A stretch of 64,000 nt of DNA from NCBI GenBank assembly GCA_036785325.1, contig JAXIVH010000067.1:759918-823917 (forward strand), read 5' to 3'. Source of the DNA: Urophycis tenuis. Taxonomy: Eukaryota; Chordata; Actinopteri; Gadiformes; Phycidae. The notes below the pieces were generated by a model, which searched no databases, was not told the origin of the DNA, and was given only the letters and a program-made list of their open reading frames with translations. Made by a program: the position numbers and the translations under genes. Each line of letters begins with the position of its first letter. Position 1 is the first letter of the stretch. Positions 10,734 through 19,551 of this stretch are shown here, piece by piece.

Positions 10734-10806
10734 GGGGACTTAGCTCAAGTGGTAGAGCGCTTGCTTCGCATGTGAGAGGTAGCGGGATCGATGCCTGCAT
10801 TCTCCA
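10734..10806 (+). tRNA. tRNA-Ala (CGC), acceptor mismatch
   Basis: The acceptor begins GGGGACT instead of GGGGAAT, so C6 faces U67. G3.U70 is retained. Possibly impaired. Confidence 0.9.
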
Positions 10807-11360
10807 ATCTATTGCATTCTTCAGCACTTCACAATATTCTCGCTTTTTCGCCCACCAGTGTCCATTATTTCATTAGAATAAGGAGAAACATACTCTCAAT
10901 TGTGGAAGCCGAAAAAGCCTTAGCCAGTTTCCCTGTAGTCCACATAGAGCTGCTGTTTATCAGCCCTGCAGACCTGGGTTCAGGAGCTGTATCAATGGAA
11001 ACAACGTCTTTTTAGAAACAACGCTATGTGAATTGTTCAGTCAATTATAACCTCTGACCTTCACACACCAAATGTCTCTGTGGTCCAGTGGAGATACTCC
11101 TCTTCTGTGCTGCAGACCTTGGTTCAAGTACCACCCGGCAGCATTGCTTTGTTTTGAGACATTACAATTCATGCCACATTGTTCTTGGCATGAGTTGAAC
11201 CCATGAATCAAGGTCAGATTATCAAAAGATTGTGCCAGCACGCCACTGACTGTGAATTCAATGTCTCTTTCTCAAGAGTCAATGAAGCAAAGTAGATCGC
11301 AGCACATGTTTCGACAGTGCTGAATGCATGATGCCAATTTATCCATTGCAAATCAACAGT

Positions 11361-11420
11361 CGCCTGAACAGGGACTTGAACCCTGGACCCTCAGATTAAA
11401 AGTCTGATGCTCTACCGACT
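11361..11420 (-). pseudogene. tRNA-Lys split by transposon (nt 14-73)
   Basis: This is the 3' 60 nt of an L2 gene. It breaks at the D-stem, where transposon copy 1 begins after a 6-bp CCGCTA. The remaining 13 nt are at 19539-19551; together they total 73 nt, so a single gene was interrupted. Confidence 0.92.
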
Positions 11421-11426
11421 CCGCTA
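11421..11426. repeat. Candidate target-site duplication, left
   Basis: CCGCTA stands here and again at 19539-19544 directly outside the other end of the insert. Removing the insert and one CCGCTA restores a 73-nt tRNA-Lys with GA to CC at two adjacent positions. Confidence 0.65.
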
Positions 11427-11454
11427 AAGCTGGGGAACAATAGTCTGGATAAGG
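11427..11454 (+). repeat. Left terminal inverted repeat
   Basis: Begins AAGCTGGGGAACAATAG. It pairs imperfectly with 19512-19538 (copy 1) and 33006-33033 (copy 2) read on the minus strand. Confidence 0.6.
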
Positions 11455-11483
11455 GGGGGAAGAAGAAGGAAGAGGGGGAAGAA

Positions 11484-11774
11484 GGGGGAAGGAGAAAAAC
11501 GAAGGAAAAGAGAGGAAATTTAAAATAGAATAAAAAAAGACAACCAAAACAACATAAATAAAATAAATACAATAAATGAACAAATGTAGAAATTAGATTA
11601 AGTTAAAAAAAAAAATAGAACAGCCGGTTGAATGTTGGAGAAGCGGCATCGTGATTGGCTGTCAGAAAGATGCAAATGGCGGATCGCGATTGGTCGGTCC
11701 GAGCAATTTTGCAGAAGCGCCGCTGTGATTGGCTGAGAGCAAAGATGGAAATGGGGCAACCTGATTGGACGAGA
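11484..11774. repeat. Embedded deletion derivative of the element
   Basis: In order this holds a polypurine stretch repeated at 11817-11853, an A-rich stretch (about 11516-11622) repeated at about 12516-12617, and the CCAAT region (11638-11774) repeated at 19388-19513, all in the same orientation. That is the order left end, 3' flank, promoter of the full element with the gene removed. Confidence 0.6.
11638..11774 (-). promoter_or_regulatory. CCAAT-box cluster, left copy
   Basis: Four ATTGG motifs (CCAAT on the minus strand) in the same order and context as at 19388-19513, plus a short extra stretch with ATGCAAAT. No gene starts just downstream on the minus strand, so it is probably inert here. 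Confidence 0.5.
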
Positions 11775-11780
11775 GTGGGG

Positions 11781-11783
<3 letters not shown>

Positions 11784-11812
<29 letters not shown>
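11784..11812 (+). repeat. Homopolymer run of 29 G
   Basis: An uninterrupted G29 tract between the embedded derivative and the main element. It is absent from copy 2. Such a tract can form G-quadruplexes and is prone to sequencing length error; overlapping proline- and glycine-rich frames are artefacts of it. Confidence 0.9.
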
Positions 11813-12000
11813 AAGGGGGAAGGAGAAAAACGAAGGAAAAGAGAGGAAATTTTGAGAAAAAGAGGGAAAAAAAAGAGGAAAAAAAAATGGAAGGAACCTG
11901 TTGCTGTTTGTGTCTCTGCTGTCCATCACAAGTAAAAGCACACATATTATTAATCTATTAATTTGAGAAATCTAACCACCATGACACTTTACTGCAGAAT

Positions 12001-12053
12001 AGCATAGGAGGCTTTTGATCAAAAGGTCGCCGGTTCGATTCCACCATGAGGCA
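12001..12053 (+). repeat. tRNA-like 3' fragment with B box
   Basis: GGTTCGATTCC at 12032-12042 is a perfect B box, preceded by a palindromic CTTTTGATCAAAAG resembling an anticodon arm. No 5' half with an A box is evident. It lies within the element, in both copies. It could be a tRNA pseudogene or SINE head; identity not recognised. Confidence 0.5.
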
Positions 12054-12673
12054 TGTAATACAAACTACTACTAAGTGTTATTAAATGTACTTTTATTCTA
12101 TTCTTTATATTTGTGAATGAAGTACTGCAACAATGTAATCATCTTCTATGAATGAGTTTGCATGTTTGCAAAAAAAAAAACTTAAGACACTCACTGAAAT
12201 GTAACAAATTTTTTATAAATTTCACACACACATAAACACTCACAAACAAACACTTGTGTGAAATTAAACCAGAAAACGCGAAGCATAATAAACAGAAATA
12301 AATCAATTGAAAATAGAAAAAATATATATATAAATAACCCAAATAAAATAAAAGCAATAAATTAACAAATATGGAAAATAATTAAATTTAGGGAAATATT
12401 AGAACAAGAATAACAATTTAAAATAGAATAAAATAAATGATAAATACCAAAATAAAATAAATAAATAAAAACAGAAAATATTTAAAGTAAGGAAAATTTA
12501 GAACAAGAAACAATTTAAAATAGAATTAAAAAAGACAACCAAAACAAGATAAGTAAAATAAATACAATAAATTAACAAAAGTAGAAATTAGATTAAGTTT
12601 AAAAAAAATAGAACAGAACAAGACATTTTTTCTTTTAAAACTATTTACATTATATACATATTCACAAAGAATG
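12054..12673. repeat. A-rich low-complexity region
   Basis: Composed largely of AATAAAATAAATA-type sequence, lying beyond the 3' end of the transposon gene. I see no gene and no convincing minus-strand AATAAA close to the stop at 12674. Confidence 0.7.
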
Positions 12674-13714
12674 TCACACCCCTTTTTTCTCCTCCCTCTT
12701 TCTCCTCATCTCCTCCATCCAAGCTTCCAGTGGCATACTGTTATTTTTGGGACAGTATATATGCCCATAATACTGCCCATGACCAGTCTCCTTAATGCGC
12801 GGCAGGTGGCACTGACGGCATTTGTTTCTATCCACTGTGCGGGTGTAGGCTCTCCGGGTCGGCGGTGGTGAGGGCAGTGGGCCAGACGGCACAATCGGTG
12901 TGCTTCCAGTGGGGGAAGCAAACACAACTGGCACAATGACAGGGCTGGGGTTTGGAATTGCTGGAGCTAGAGGTGATGGCCAGCTGAACAACTGCCTCTG
13001 AGCTGCTGACTTCCGCTTATCCACTGCCTGTCCAACCGTACTCTGGGGCAAGTGGTACAGATGTTGGGGACCAGGCCGTGGTGGTACAGCAGGAGGGCGC
13101 ACCTGAACAAGTGGAAGAGGCCTCGCAGCAACAGAGACAGAGTCAGGCAGGTTGACACCTTGCAGCAAAATCCTACTGTCCTGCCTCTTCAGTCTTTTAT
13201 TGTGCCACTGGGTAAGAGTTGTTTGATTAACTTCAAACAACTGCAGAGTTGTGCTCCCCATCACTGTGGCATTACCCAGGACCAGCTGCCTGATATTACT
13301 GTAGTCAGTCAAAATCAGAGTCCATCTTGTCAAGCTGTAAGTGCCCTGTTTTTGGGGGCTCTTGTGAATGTTGCACAGCTTGACAAAGATGGACTCGACA
13401 AGACGACTACAGTCTGGCCACTGGGCAGGAGATCCCGAGGATGCCAAAACACAACGTGTTGTGCTCTCCACACCAGGTGTAAAGTCAGGTCTCTTTTTAG
13501 AGCACCTGAAGCGTCCTGTTGTTAGGCGCACCTGGTGACGTGCAGCATATGCCACCCGCTGCTGGTCATATGGCAGGAGGTTCTGCCACAGCCCCACTAT
13601 GGTACTGGCCTGCTGATTACTAATTGTCTGACCAGTTATAGTCCTCAGGCCCACCAGGTACTCAGCCAGGTCATCCACTCTGTCCATCCCTGGGATGCCA
13701 CGCTCATCAACAGC
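12674..13714 (-). CDS. Copy 1 exon 14, C-terminal region with zinc knuckle
   Basis: The last exon encodes 346 residues and the stop. The first half is a folded-looking segment (LAEYLVGLRTITGQTISNQQ, then many conserved-looking Trp and Cys), followed by a proline-rich stretch. The end has C1382-x2-C1385, H1395 and C1404 (CRQC ... YYGHIYCP), a possible zinc knuckle, and a basic tail. In copy 1 the exon is complete. Confidence 0.75.
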   Translation of the reverse strand, partial: AVDERGIPGMDRVDDLAEYLVGLRTITGQTISNQQASTIVGLWQNLLPYDQQRVAYAARHQVRLTTGRFRCSKKRPDFTPGVESTTRCVLASSGSPAQWPDCSRLVESIFVKLCNIHKSPQKQGTYSLTRWTLILTDYSNIRQLVLGNATVMGSTTLQLFEVNQTTLTQWHNKRLKRQDSRILLQGVNLPDSVSVAARPLPLVQVRPPAVPPRPGPQHLYHLPQSTVGQAVDKRKSAAQRQLFSWPSPLAPAIPNPSPVIVPVVFASPTGSTPIVPSGPLPSPPPTRRAYTRTVDRNKCRQCHLPRIKETGHGQYYGHIYCPKNNSMPLEAWMEEMRRKREEKKGV

Positions 13715-13818
13715 CTGGATAAAGTGTAGGAGTATACATCGAAATTAAAACACAATAACACAACTAGAAAAATACAGCTGTCACAGTTCAACAGTCACAA
13801 AACACCAAATACTGTAGG

Positions 13819-14088
13819 ATGTTCTTCTAATCAGACATATGGATATAGAATATCCATAGATATAGTATTTTGCTTTACATGTTTTGACTGCATCTGGTGT
13901 CTTCCTCAGAAGAGTCACCTGATGTTGCTGTGATGTGTCACACCAGCTGATGTTACACAGAAAATCAGCTGAGAAGACACCTCACAACATCAGGATATCC
14001 TTCTGAGGAAGACACCAGTTGCAGTCAAAACATGTCAAGGTAATGCAAAATCACACGCCCATATCCATGCGTCTGATTAGAAGAACAT
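13819..14088. mobile_element. 270-bp inverted-repeat (MITE-like) element
   Basis: The outer arms ATGTTCTTCTAATCAGAC and its complement lie at the two ends. Inner arms at about 13878-13913 and 14001-14036 match over 36 nt with a single mismatch. It sits in the last intron of the transposon gene and has no coding capacity. A target duplication is not clear. Confidence 0.75.
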
Positions 14089-14138
14089 TGGTGATTATCA
14101 AATGAAGACATAATGAACTTAACTGAACTAGAACTTAC

Positions 14139-15124
14139 CGCCTGTTGCACAGGTGCTGCTGTGGCCAGGGTAGGTGCCCCAGAGGGACCAACAGTTGATG
14201 TGGAGAGAGTGGCTGGTAGGATGTTAAGGGAGCAGGCAGAGGCTGTGGTGGACGTGACAGATATTGGTCGAGAGGACAGCGTGTGCTCAATCTGTTAAAT
14301 GTAATAAGACAATTATTAATACATATCAATGATATTTAATACATTGACAAGCAGGACATTAAGACCACTGACACCTTTTTGATACAAAAAGACTAACCAG
14401 CTGTTTCTCAGGGACTGCTGGGGTGGCAGTGGCCATTCTTGACCCAGCTGTGGCTGCAGCTGCAGCAGTGGAGGCAGTCATTGTGAAGGCGGTGGAGAGC
14501 GGAAGGGCAGAGGCTGCACTCGTGGCACTGGCTGACTGGTCAGAGGACAGCTGAGCCTGAAAAAATAATAATAATAATAATAATACATCACATTACAAGT
14601 GCAACAGATGATATGTCACATAATAAAAACACTTACCAGTTGTGACAGTTCAGCAGGGATAGGAAGGGCTGACTGAACAGAATGTGTGGACTCACGCACT
14701 GGCTGTAAAATGTAATATAAGAAGGTGATTATAAAAATGAATTAAATTGGACTTTATCTTTGTGCATAATTACTTCATTAGCATCATAATTCTATAATTA
14801 TTACCAGTTGTTGCTCAGGCGCTGTGGAAACAGCAGGACCAGGAGAGGGCTGGAGAGAGGTGGGCGTTGGAGTGGGAGCTGAGCCGGTGGTGACAGGGGC
14901 AGGATCAGACAGGTCCAGCAGCTCTACAGTGGGGTCTAACCCACTTTCTTCAAAACCCTCATCTTCCGGCTGCTCCTCAGTGCCTACATCTTCAAGCAGT
15001 GCCTCAGTTTCCTCCGAGTCAGGATTTACATCCTGCAAGGCCTTTCCCGTCTGGCTGTACAAGTAGTCGATGCCGAGAAGCTCACCTGGGACAGGTGGGA
15101 GGACAATAGAGGGTGGAAAATTCA
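14139..15124 (-). CDS. Copy 1 exons 10-13, Ser/Thr/Ala/Pro-rich
   Basis: Exons 14805-15124, 14637-14702, 14398-14556 and 14139-14291. The last three are phase 0 at both ends and each of the four ends in a similar short motif (EQQL, LSQL, EKQL, VQQA), suggesting exon duplication. The first contains an acidic stretch (SEETEALLEDVGTEEQPEDE). Likely a disordered linker. Confidence 0.7.
14563..14584. repeat. (TAA)n microsatellite
   Basis: Lies in the intron upstream of exon 12; length differs in copy 2. Confidence 0.85.
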
Positions 15125-15574
15125 CTTTCAGAGTGCAATAAAAAGATTACACTGCATAGTGAATATAGCAAATAGCTTCATCAGGATGAAAAACTTATAG
15201 TCACCAGTGTAAACAGCAGGTGGCTGAAAAGACGGGACATGGTGCCTTCCAAAGACCTTGACACTGAGGTTGTTAATACAGTGAATAAGGTCTCCAGAGT
15301 AACTCAGCAGGGGGGAAGGCTTGACTGCTAGAGATGCAGCTTCTCGGTCCTGGTTCCACCTGTTCAGTCCTTCCAAGAGGTACAGCTGGAAATTCAGACT
15401 GTTGGCACTCGTTCCTTAAGATAGTAGAAAGGTAAACACAATGATACGTTTATTTGTTGTGTTTGGTCATCTGTAAATTATTAGTTGTGCCACTGTTTCC
15501 AGGATAATGTTACATGACAACAACAGTATTGCGATGTTACAGAATCTTTCTGATGAATAGTGATTCATACTGAC

Positions 15575-16374
15575 CTGGAATGAACCTGTTTACGTGCAGG
15601 TGAAAGGACTCCAATGATGTGGACCCTCTGGCACACCTGTAGTTAGGCAGCATAATGCCTGCCTTGGTGGTGGTGCGTGTCTGGGTGTAAAGAAGCACAC
15701 CTGGTTCGTCCTGTATGCACTTAACGTGCCGCTGTTGGACTTGCCAGATGGACTGCATCCTCTCCTGGTCCAAAAGAGGAACACCAAGAAAATCCCTGCC
15801 CTTTGCCCCCATCAGTTCATTGAGCAGCTGCTCAATCATGAGAACTGTCTGCCGCTCCCCTCTTGTCTGCCTCCGGCAGTGCAATGCCAGCTCATCTTTG
15901 GTGATGTTCTGATCCACGAGAGCATCAGTGATGCCAGGGACACCTTCCTGTCTCAGCTGCTCCCGCTTGGCCTGACGCAGCAAGGCAACATCTCCTCTGT
16001 CCCACTCAAAGATGCAGCTTGACAACTTTGCCATGAAGACAGGGTACAGAGGATGAGCGTCCTTTGTGCACCCAGATGCCAGTCGCCGCATGAAATGGTA
16101 GATGTCCAGCTTGACTATCAAGTCTGGCCACCCACCAAATCTCTCCTTTAGTTTTGTCTGCCCTCTGCCCTCCCGACAACAGTCACAGTCGACGTAAAGC
16201 AGCTGAGGTGGAGCCACACCTGCATTACTGTACCTAAACATGAGGCCAGCTGCCATTCTGTCCAGGGCAGGACCCTCCTGAGCAGACACTGATGAGGATT
16301 TGCCCTCTCTCATTGCTTACGGATGTGAGCCACAAGGCTGTCCCCTTAGCAGTGCCTGAGAGCTTCTTGGTGAT
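15575..16374 (-). CDS. Copy 1 exon 8, transposase-like core (frameshifted)
   Basis: 800 nt against 805 in copy 2. The 5-nt loss lies after about 28 codons, where copy 2 reads ISVLSAQEG. Beyond it the frame shows VDCDCC (D576, D578 in copy 2 numbering), LDIYHFMRR (D604, H607) and TSLESFHLHVNRF (E769). These are candidate second and third acidic residues. Most of the exon stays open, so the loss looks recent. Confidence 0.7.
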
Positions 16375-16508
16375 CTGCAATGGCAAAGAAAACACAGTGA
16401 ATTTAATTTAATAAATTGTTAAATCTGTATCTGAACCCCAGGGTAATAATTATGTATATTTACATATATTTACTGTACCTTACGGCATTAGCAGTTAAAA
16501 ATACTTAC

Positions 16509-17475
16509 CTTCTTTGTGGAGTCCATTTTTAGGATGCTGCCAAAGGTGGACGTGATGCTGGCTTTGATGTGGTCAAGCCTGCTCAAAATGTCACGCCCAT
16601 AAACAGCCAGCATCCATCTGTTTGATGGAACATCCACAGGCTCAGGAGGATCCTGGAATCTGACTGGGAAAAGGCTTGGCCTGGCAGCAAAGTCAGAGCA
16701 CGCTCCAAGGTACCGGCAGAGACGCTTGAGCCATTCCTCACTGTGGTTCTCCTTCAGCTGTCTTACCAAGCGGGTGGGACTGTTTCCAAGTGTCCTCTCC
16801 CTCAGGAAACGGATCACCTGCACATCACAAGCGAATCTGTATAAAAGAAAGGGAACGAGAGACAGAATGAGACAAACATTAAAACCTTCTAAATTCTTGA
16901 TAACAAACTAAGGCAAATTGATCTATGTATACTTACTTTCGAGTCAGAATCAATCTGAACTCCAGCCTGTGAGCCAAGTCCAGCTGGTCCAAGATTGTCT
17001 TGCTGGAGGAAAGATATGTAGTCTTGCAACCAGCTGAACTGCACCAGAGAGTCTCCGTGATCATGAGGTAATACCTGTCCACTTCCAGAATATGGCGGGC
17101 TCTCTTGTGAGCTCCATAGCTTGTGAGCTGTGTACCACAAGCAGGACAGGACAGCTTGACCTTCCACAGGTGGTATGGCATCCATACGAGAAGCCGGTGG
17201 TGGAAAAAGCGCTCAGGAGTGGGGACCTGATGGTAAATGAGGGATGGCTCTGGTGGATCATACCACAGTTTCAGGTCTGTGCGCAGACGCTGGTTTTTCC
17301 ACAGGGCTGCTGAAATCCACTTCTGGTCTTGAGGCGGTATGGTCTTCAGCAGCTTTGTGGGCAGCCAGGCAGTGTCTGAAACAGGTGGGATCCCCACATT
17401 TTGAGGTAATGGCGAGGTGAGAGGAGCAGAGGGGGTTCCAGAGGAGACACAGGAGGAGGTGGCAGATAACACTTC
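16509..17475 (-). CDS. Copy 1 exons 6-7, DUF6729-like domain
   Basis: Two exons (16937-17475 and 16509-16836) joined in phase 2 encode residues 224-512. The pattern includes ERFFHHRLLVWMPYHLW, a CPAC pair (C333, C336), a later C-x4-C pair (C368, C373) and the segment RTLGNSPTRLVRQLKENHSEEWL. I recall this arrangement as DUF6729 from fish and invertebrate proteins, with a likely zinc ribbon. The end, KMDSTKK, supplies D508, a candidate first catalytic Asp of an RNase H-like fold. This stretch is intact in copy 1. Confidence 0.7.
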
Positions 17476-18116
17476 CTATTTTTGGAAAAATTAAATAAAA
17501 TACGTTAAGTTAAATACATAGATATGATAACAATCTACTCAAGAACAGTTCATGTTTCAAGTGTAGTAGAATATCTTCTCACAGCTGTAGCAGTGGAGGG
17601 CAGAATGGAAGAAGCTGGGCTTGATACATGAACAGGAGAGGGAGGAAGAGACAGAGGAGAAACGGTCTGCAAAAACGTCTTGGGACTGTGGCCAGGTGGT
17701 GACACTTTTCTTTTTGTGGGGGTTATGACAGGGCTGGATACATGAGAGGTCTGAGGGAATAAAGTCACAGTTCACAATATAAGATAACCGTAGATGATAA
17801 TGAATGAATGAATCTATCATAGCAGTATATATATGGCATAGCAGTCAATAAATCAAATCAATTCAACATGGAATGAATGCATGAAAGTCCCACTATAGTT
17901 ACTGCTACATGAAAAAAAAAGTACCAGTATATATTTTTTAAATCAAAGTCAATCTATGTGTCATTCTCTTTATATTACCTTAGGTGAATGCTTCCCAGCC
18001 AAACTTAAATTTGGCTTTAATATGGCACCATGAGAGCCCCAAACCGTGGCTTTGTAAACTGCCAAAAAGAAAAAAATGACCTTAACCGGGGCTTTGTACA
18101 TTTTATATAGTTGAGT

Positions 18117-18143
18117 ATATTAATAATAATAATAATAATAATA
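18117..18143. repeat. (TAA)n microsatellite
   Basis: In intron 3 of copy 1; longer at 31637-31669 in copy 2. Confidence 0.85.
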
Positions 18144-18631
18144 TAAATATCAGCACAAGTAAATCCTCAATACTTACTGATGCTAAAGTCAAAATGGGCC
18201 TTCTAGGCTCACCACCAGTTGAGGAGACATGCTTTGGTGGTGGTGGTGAACCTGCAGGTGAGGGTCCTGGCTGTACAGTCTCACCAGATGAAGGCCCTGG
18301 CTGCTGTGCCACTGTGCATGAGGTTCCTGGATGCACTGAGACAGGGAGCGAACTGGAAGGCTACAGGTTCAAAGACAAGTTTAAAAAAAAATTGCAATAC
18401 AACAGAATTCAACACCAGCATGTCGTAATTGTATGAGAGACTTCAGATACCTTCTTTGCATGAAAACCACAGTTACAGCTCTGTGCACCTCCAAACAGTG
18501 ACATCTGTCCCCTCATCTGCATTGGGCATTTCTCAATCTGTATGTTTGACAGTGAATAAGAAGGTGTTCTCTTTAAACATGTCCTAGCTTTACATTTAAT
18601 ATGATACACATATCACTCTGTCCAGGTTTAC

Positions 18632-18781
18632 CTTCAGATATAGATCATGCCATTTCTTCTGCCGAGGTGCTGGTCTGTTTCCTGCCTCAGAGGGCCAAAC
18701 ACCTGAGGCAGCAAATCTCCGCAGGCGGGATATCCACTCCTCCTCTCCCATGGCCCTATGTTTTTTTTGTTTGGAAGCCAT
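18632..18781 (-). CDS. Copy 1 exon 1, basic N-terminus
   Basis: Fifty codons starting MASKQKKHRA, rich in Lys and Arg, with the Trp-containing stretch EEEWISRLRRFAASGVWP that may form a short helix. It ends in phase 0 at a GTAAAC donor. The next exon (18451-18537) adds 29 residues with a C-x4-type and CNC cysteine pair. I do not recognise a named domain here. Confidence 0.75.
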
Positions 18782-19327
18782 CTTCTGCTATTAACAGGAA
18801 AAGGATATTTATACCAATACAGCTAATATTTGCTCATAACACAAATATGAACAATGTGCACACTTTTTAACTTAGTACACACATGTATTTGTGCACACCA
18901 CACGTTCTTACTCGCATACAGTCAAACAAACAAACAGCTATATTATTAACTATTATAAACTAATAGTTATTAGTTGATTGTTTTTTTTTTCCTTTTTTTC
19001 TTTTCAGTTTATTTTCTTTTTTTGCAATGTGTAATAAATTATTACACATTTATGACAACAGAAGTGAATACTACCGGTAACTTAGGCAGATTTAATGCGT
19101 AACGTTACTGTAGCTTGTTATTAACTGGTAGCAGTGTATATTCAAGACTTTTGTGACAACTGAAGTAAAAACTATACAGATTTAATAGGAGCGTGTTTAC
19201 TTTTTGCGGTGAATGAAAAAACGATTTAAATAATGTTAACGTCGTTTCTGATGTTTTTTTAATGCATATTTAACACCAACAAAGCTAGACAGTTGACGGA
19301 ATACAATGATATTAGCGATATATTTAC

Positions 19328-19387
19328 CTTGTGTAGTGGAAAAACACCTGAAGTCTCATCCACTGTAGTTGTTTTAAGAATAATTTC
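19328..19387 (-). other. Probable 5' untranslated exon, copy 1
   Basis: A donor (AAG then GTAAATA) at 19327/19328 follows the CCAAT cluster on the minus strand, and an acceptor (TAGCAG) lies 3 nt before the ATG at 18781. This implies an intron of about 540 bp between a non-coding first exon and exon 1. The upstream limit is a guess. Confidence 0.5.
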
Positions 19388-19513
19388 GAGAAGCGGCATC
19401 TTGATTGGCTGTCAGAAAGACGGACCGCGATTGGTCGGTGGAGAAGCCGCGCTGTGATTGGCTGAGAGCAAAGATGGGGAAAGATGGAAATGGAGCAACG
19501 TGATTGGACGAGA
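19388..19513 (-). promoter_or_regulatory. CCAAT-box cluster, promoter of copy 1
   Basis: Four ATTGG motifs at 19404, 19430, 19457 and 19503 (CCAAT in the gene's direction), spaced 26, 27 and 46 bp. CCAAT boxes bind NF-Y. Placed 600-720 bp upstream of the ATG and just ahead of the inferred first exon. Confidence 0.6.
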
Positions 19514-19538
19514 TTATACAGGCTTTCGGTCTCCGCTA
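19512..19538 (-). repeat. Right terminal inverted repeat, copy 1
   Basis: Ends GGTCTCCGCTA, one base shorter than copy 2 (GGTCTCCGGCTA). Partner of 11427-11454. Confidence 0.6.
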
Positions 19539-19551
19539 CCGCTATCCAGGC
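19539..19551 (-). pseudogene. tRNA-Lys split by transposon (nt 1-13)
   Basis: The 5' 13 nt of the lysine gene broken at 11420, starting with the duplicated CCGCTA. The normal L2 flank follows, 120 bp before Ala 19672. Confidence 0.85.

Larger units (their letters stand above)
1..11420. repeat. tRNA array, 3670-bp higher-order repeat
   Basis: The sequence starting at 1 recurs at 3671 and 7341, a period of 3670 bp, and again at 10093. A full copy holds four head-to-head Lys/Ala pairs in the order L1/Ala-CGC, L2/Ala-AGC (A1), L3/Ala-AGC (A2), an isolated Ala-CGC 3' half, and L2/Ala-AGC (A2). The copy at 7341-10092 is 2752 bp long and lacks the last module, a 918-bp loss. The copy from 10093 is interrupted at 11420 by the transposon. 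Copies differ by only scattered substitutions, as expected for recent unequal exchange. Confidence 0.93.
12674..18781 (-). pseudogene. Transposon gene copy 1 (DUF6729/transposase-like), frameshifted
   Basis: Fourteen coding exons on the minus strand with GT-AG introns and consistent phases: 18632-18781, 18451-18537, 18178-18360, 17979-18058, 17583-17750, 16937-17475, 16509-16836, 15575-16374, 15205-15414, 14805-15124, 14637-14702, 14398-14556, 14139-14291, 12674-13714. The ATG is in a good context (AAGATGG) just after an acceptor. Compared with copy 2, exon 4 lacks one C in a C run (18037-18040), which brings a stop 13 codons into the exon, after about 153 residues. Exon 8 lacks 5 nt near 16284-16289. 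The intact conceptual protein would be 1429 residues. Function is inferred as a transposase; the family assignment rests on recognised motifs only. Confidence 0.8.
11427..19538 (-). mobile_element. DNA transposon copy 1, inserted in tRNA-Lys
   Basis: About 8.1 kb. The left end (11427-11454) and the reverse complement of the right end (19512-19538) match at roughly 18 of 26 aligned positions, a degenerate terminal inverted repeat. A 6-bp duplication flanks both ends. It carries one 14-exon minus-strand gene with a transposase-like core. The left 400 bp contain a second copy of the right-end CCAAT region, suggesting an embedded deletion derivative. I think of the KDZ (Kyakuja-Dileera-Zisupton) superfamily because of the cysteine clusters and multi-exon gene, but this is inference. 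Confidence 0.7.

Noticed and set aside
11598..11945. Proline-rich 112-115 codon frames
   Set aside because: Produced by translation of the G29 run and polypurine tracts; absent in copy 2.
13052..13525. 157-codon plus-strand frame within exon 14
   Set aside because: Antisense shadow of the transposon gene; the opposite strand has the spliced frame and motifs.
17550..17768. Continuous 72-codon frame extending past exon 5
   Set aside because: The frame runs into intron sequence after the donor at 17582; the splice model with GT at that point keeps phase with exon 6.
11638..19513. Long terminal repeats of a retroelement
   Set aside because: The direct repeats are about 130 bp, lack TG...CA ends, primer-binding site and polypurine signal, and the gene is not a reverse transcriptase. 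Only copy 1 has both.
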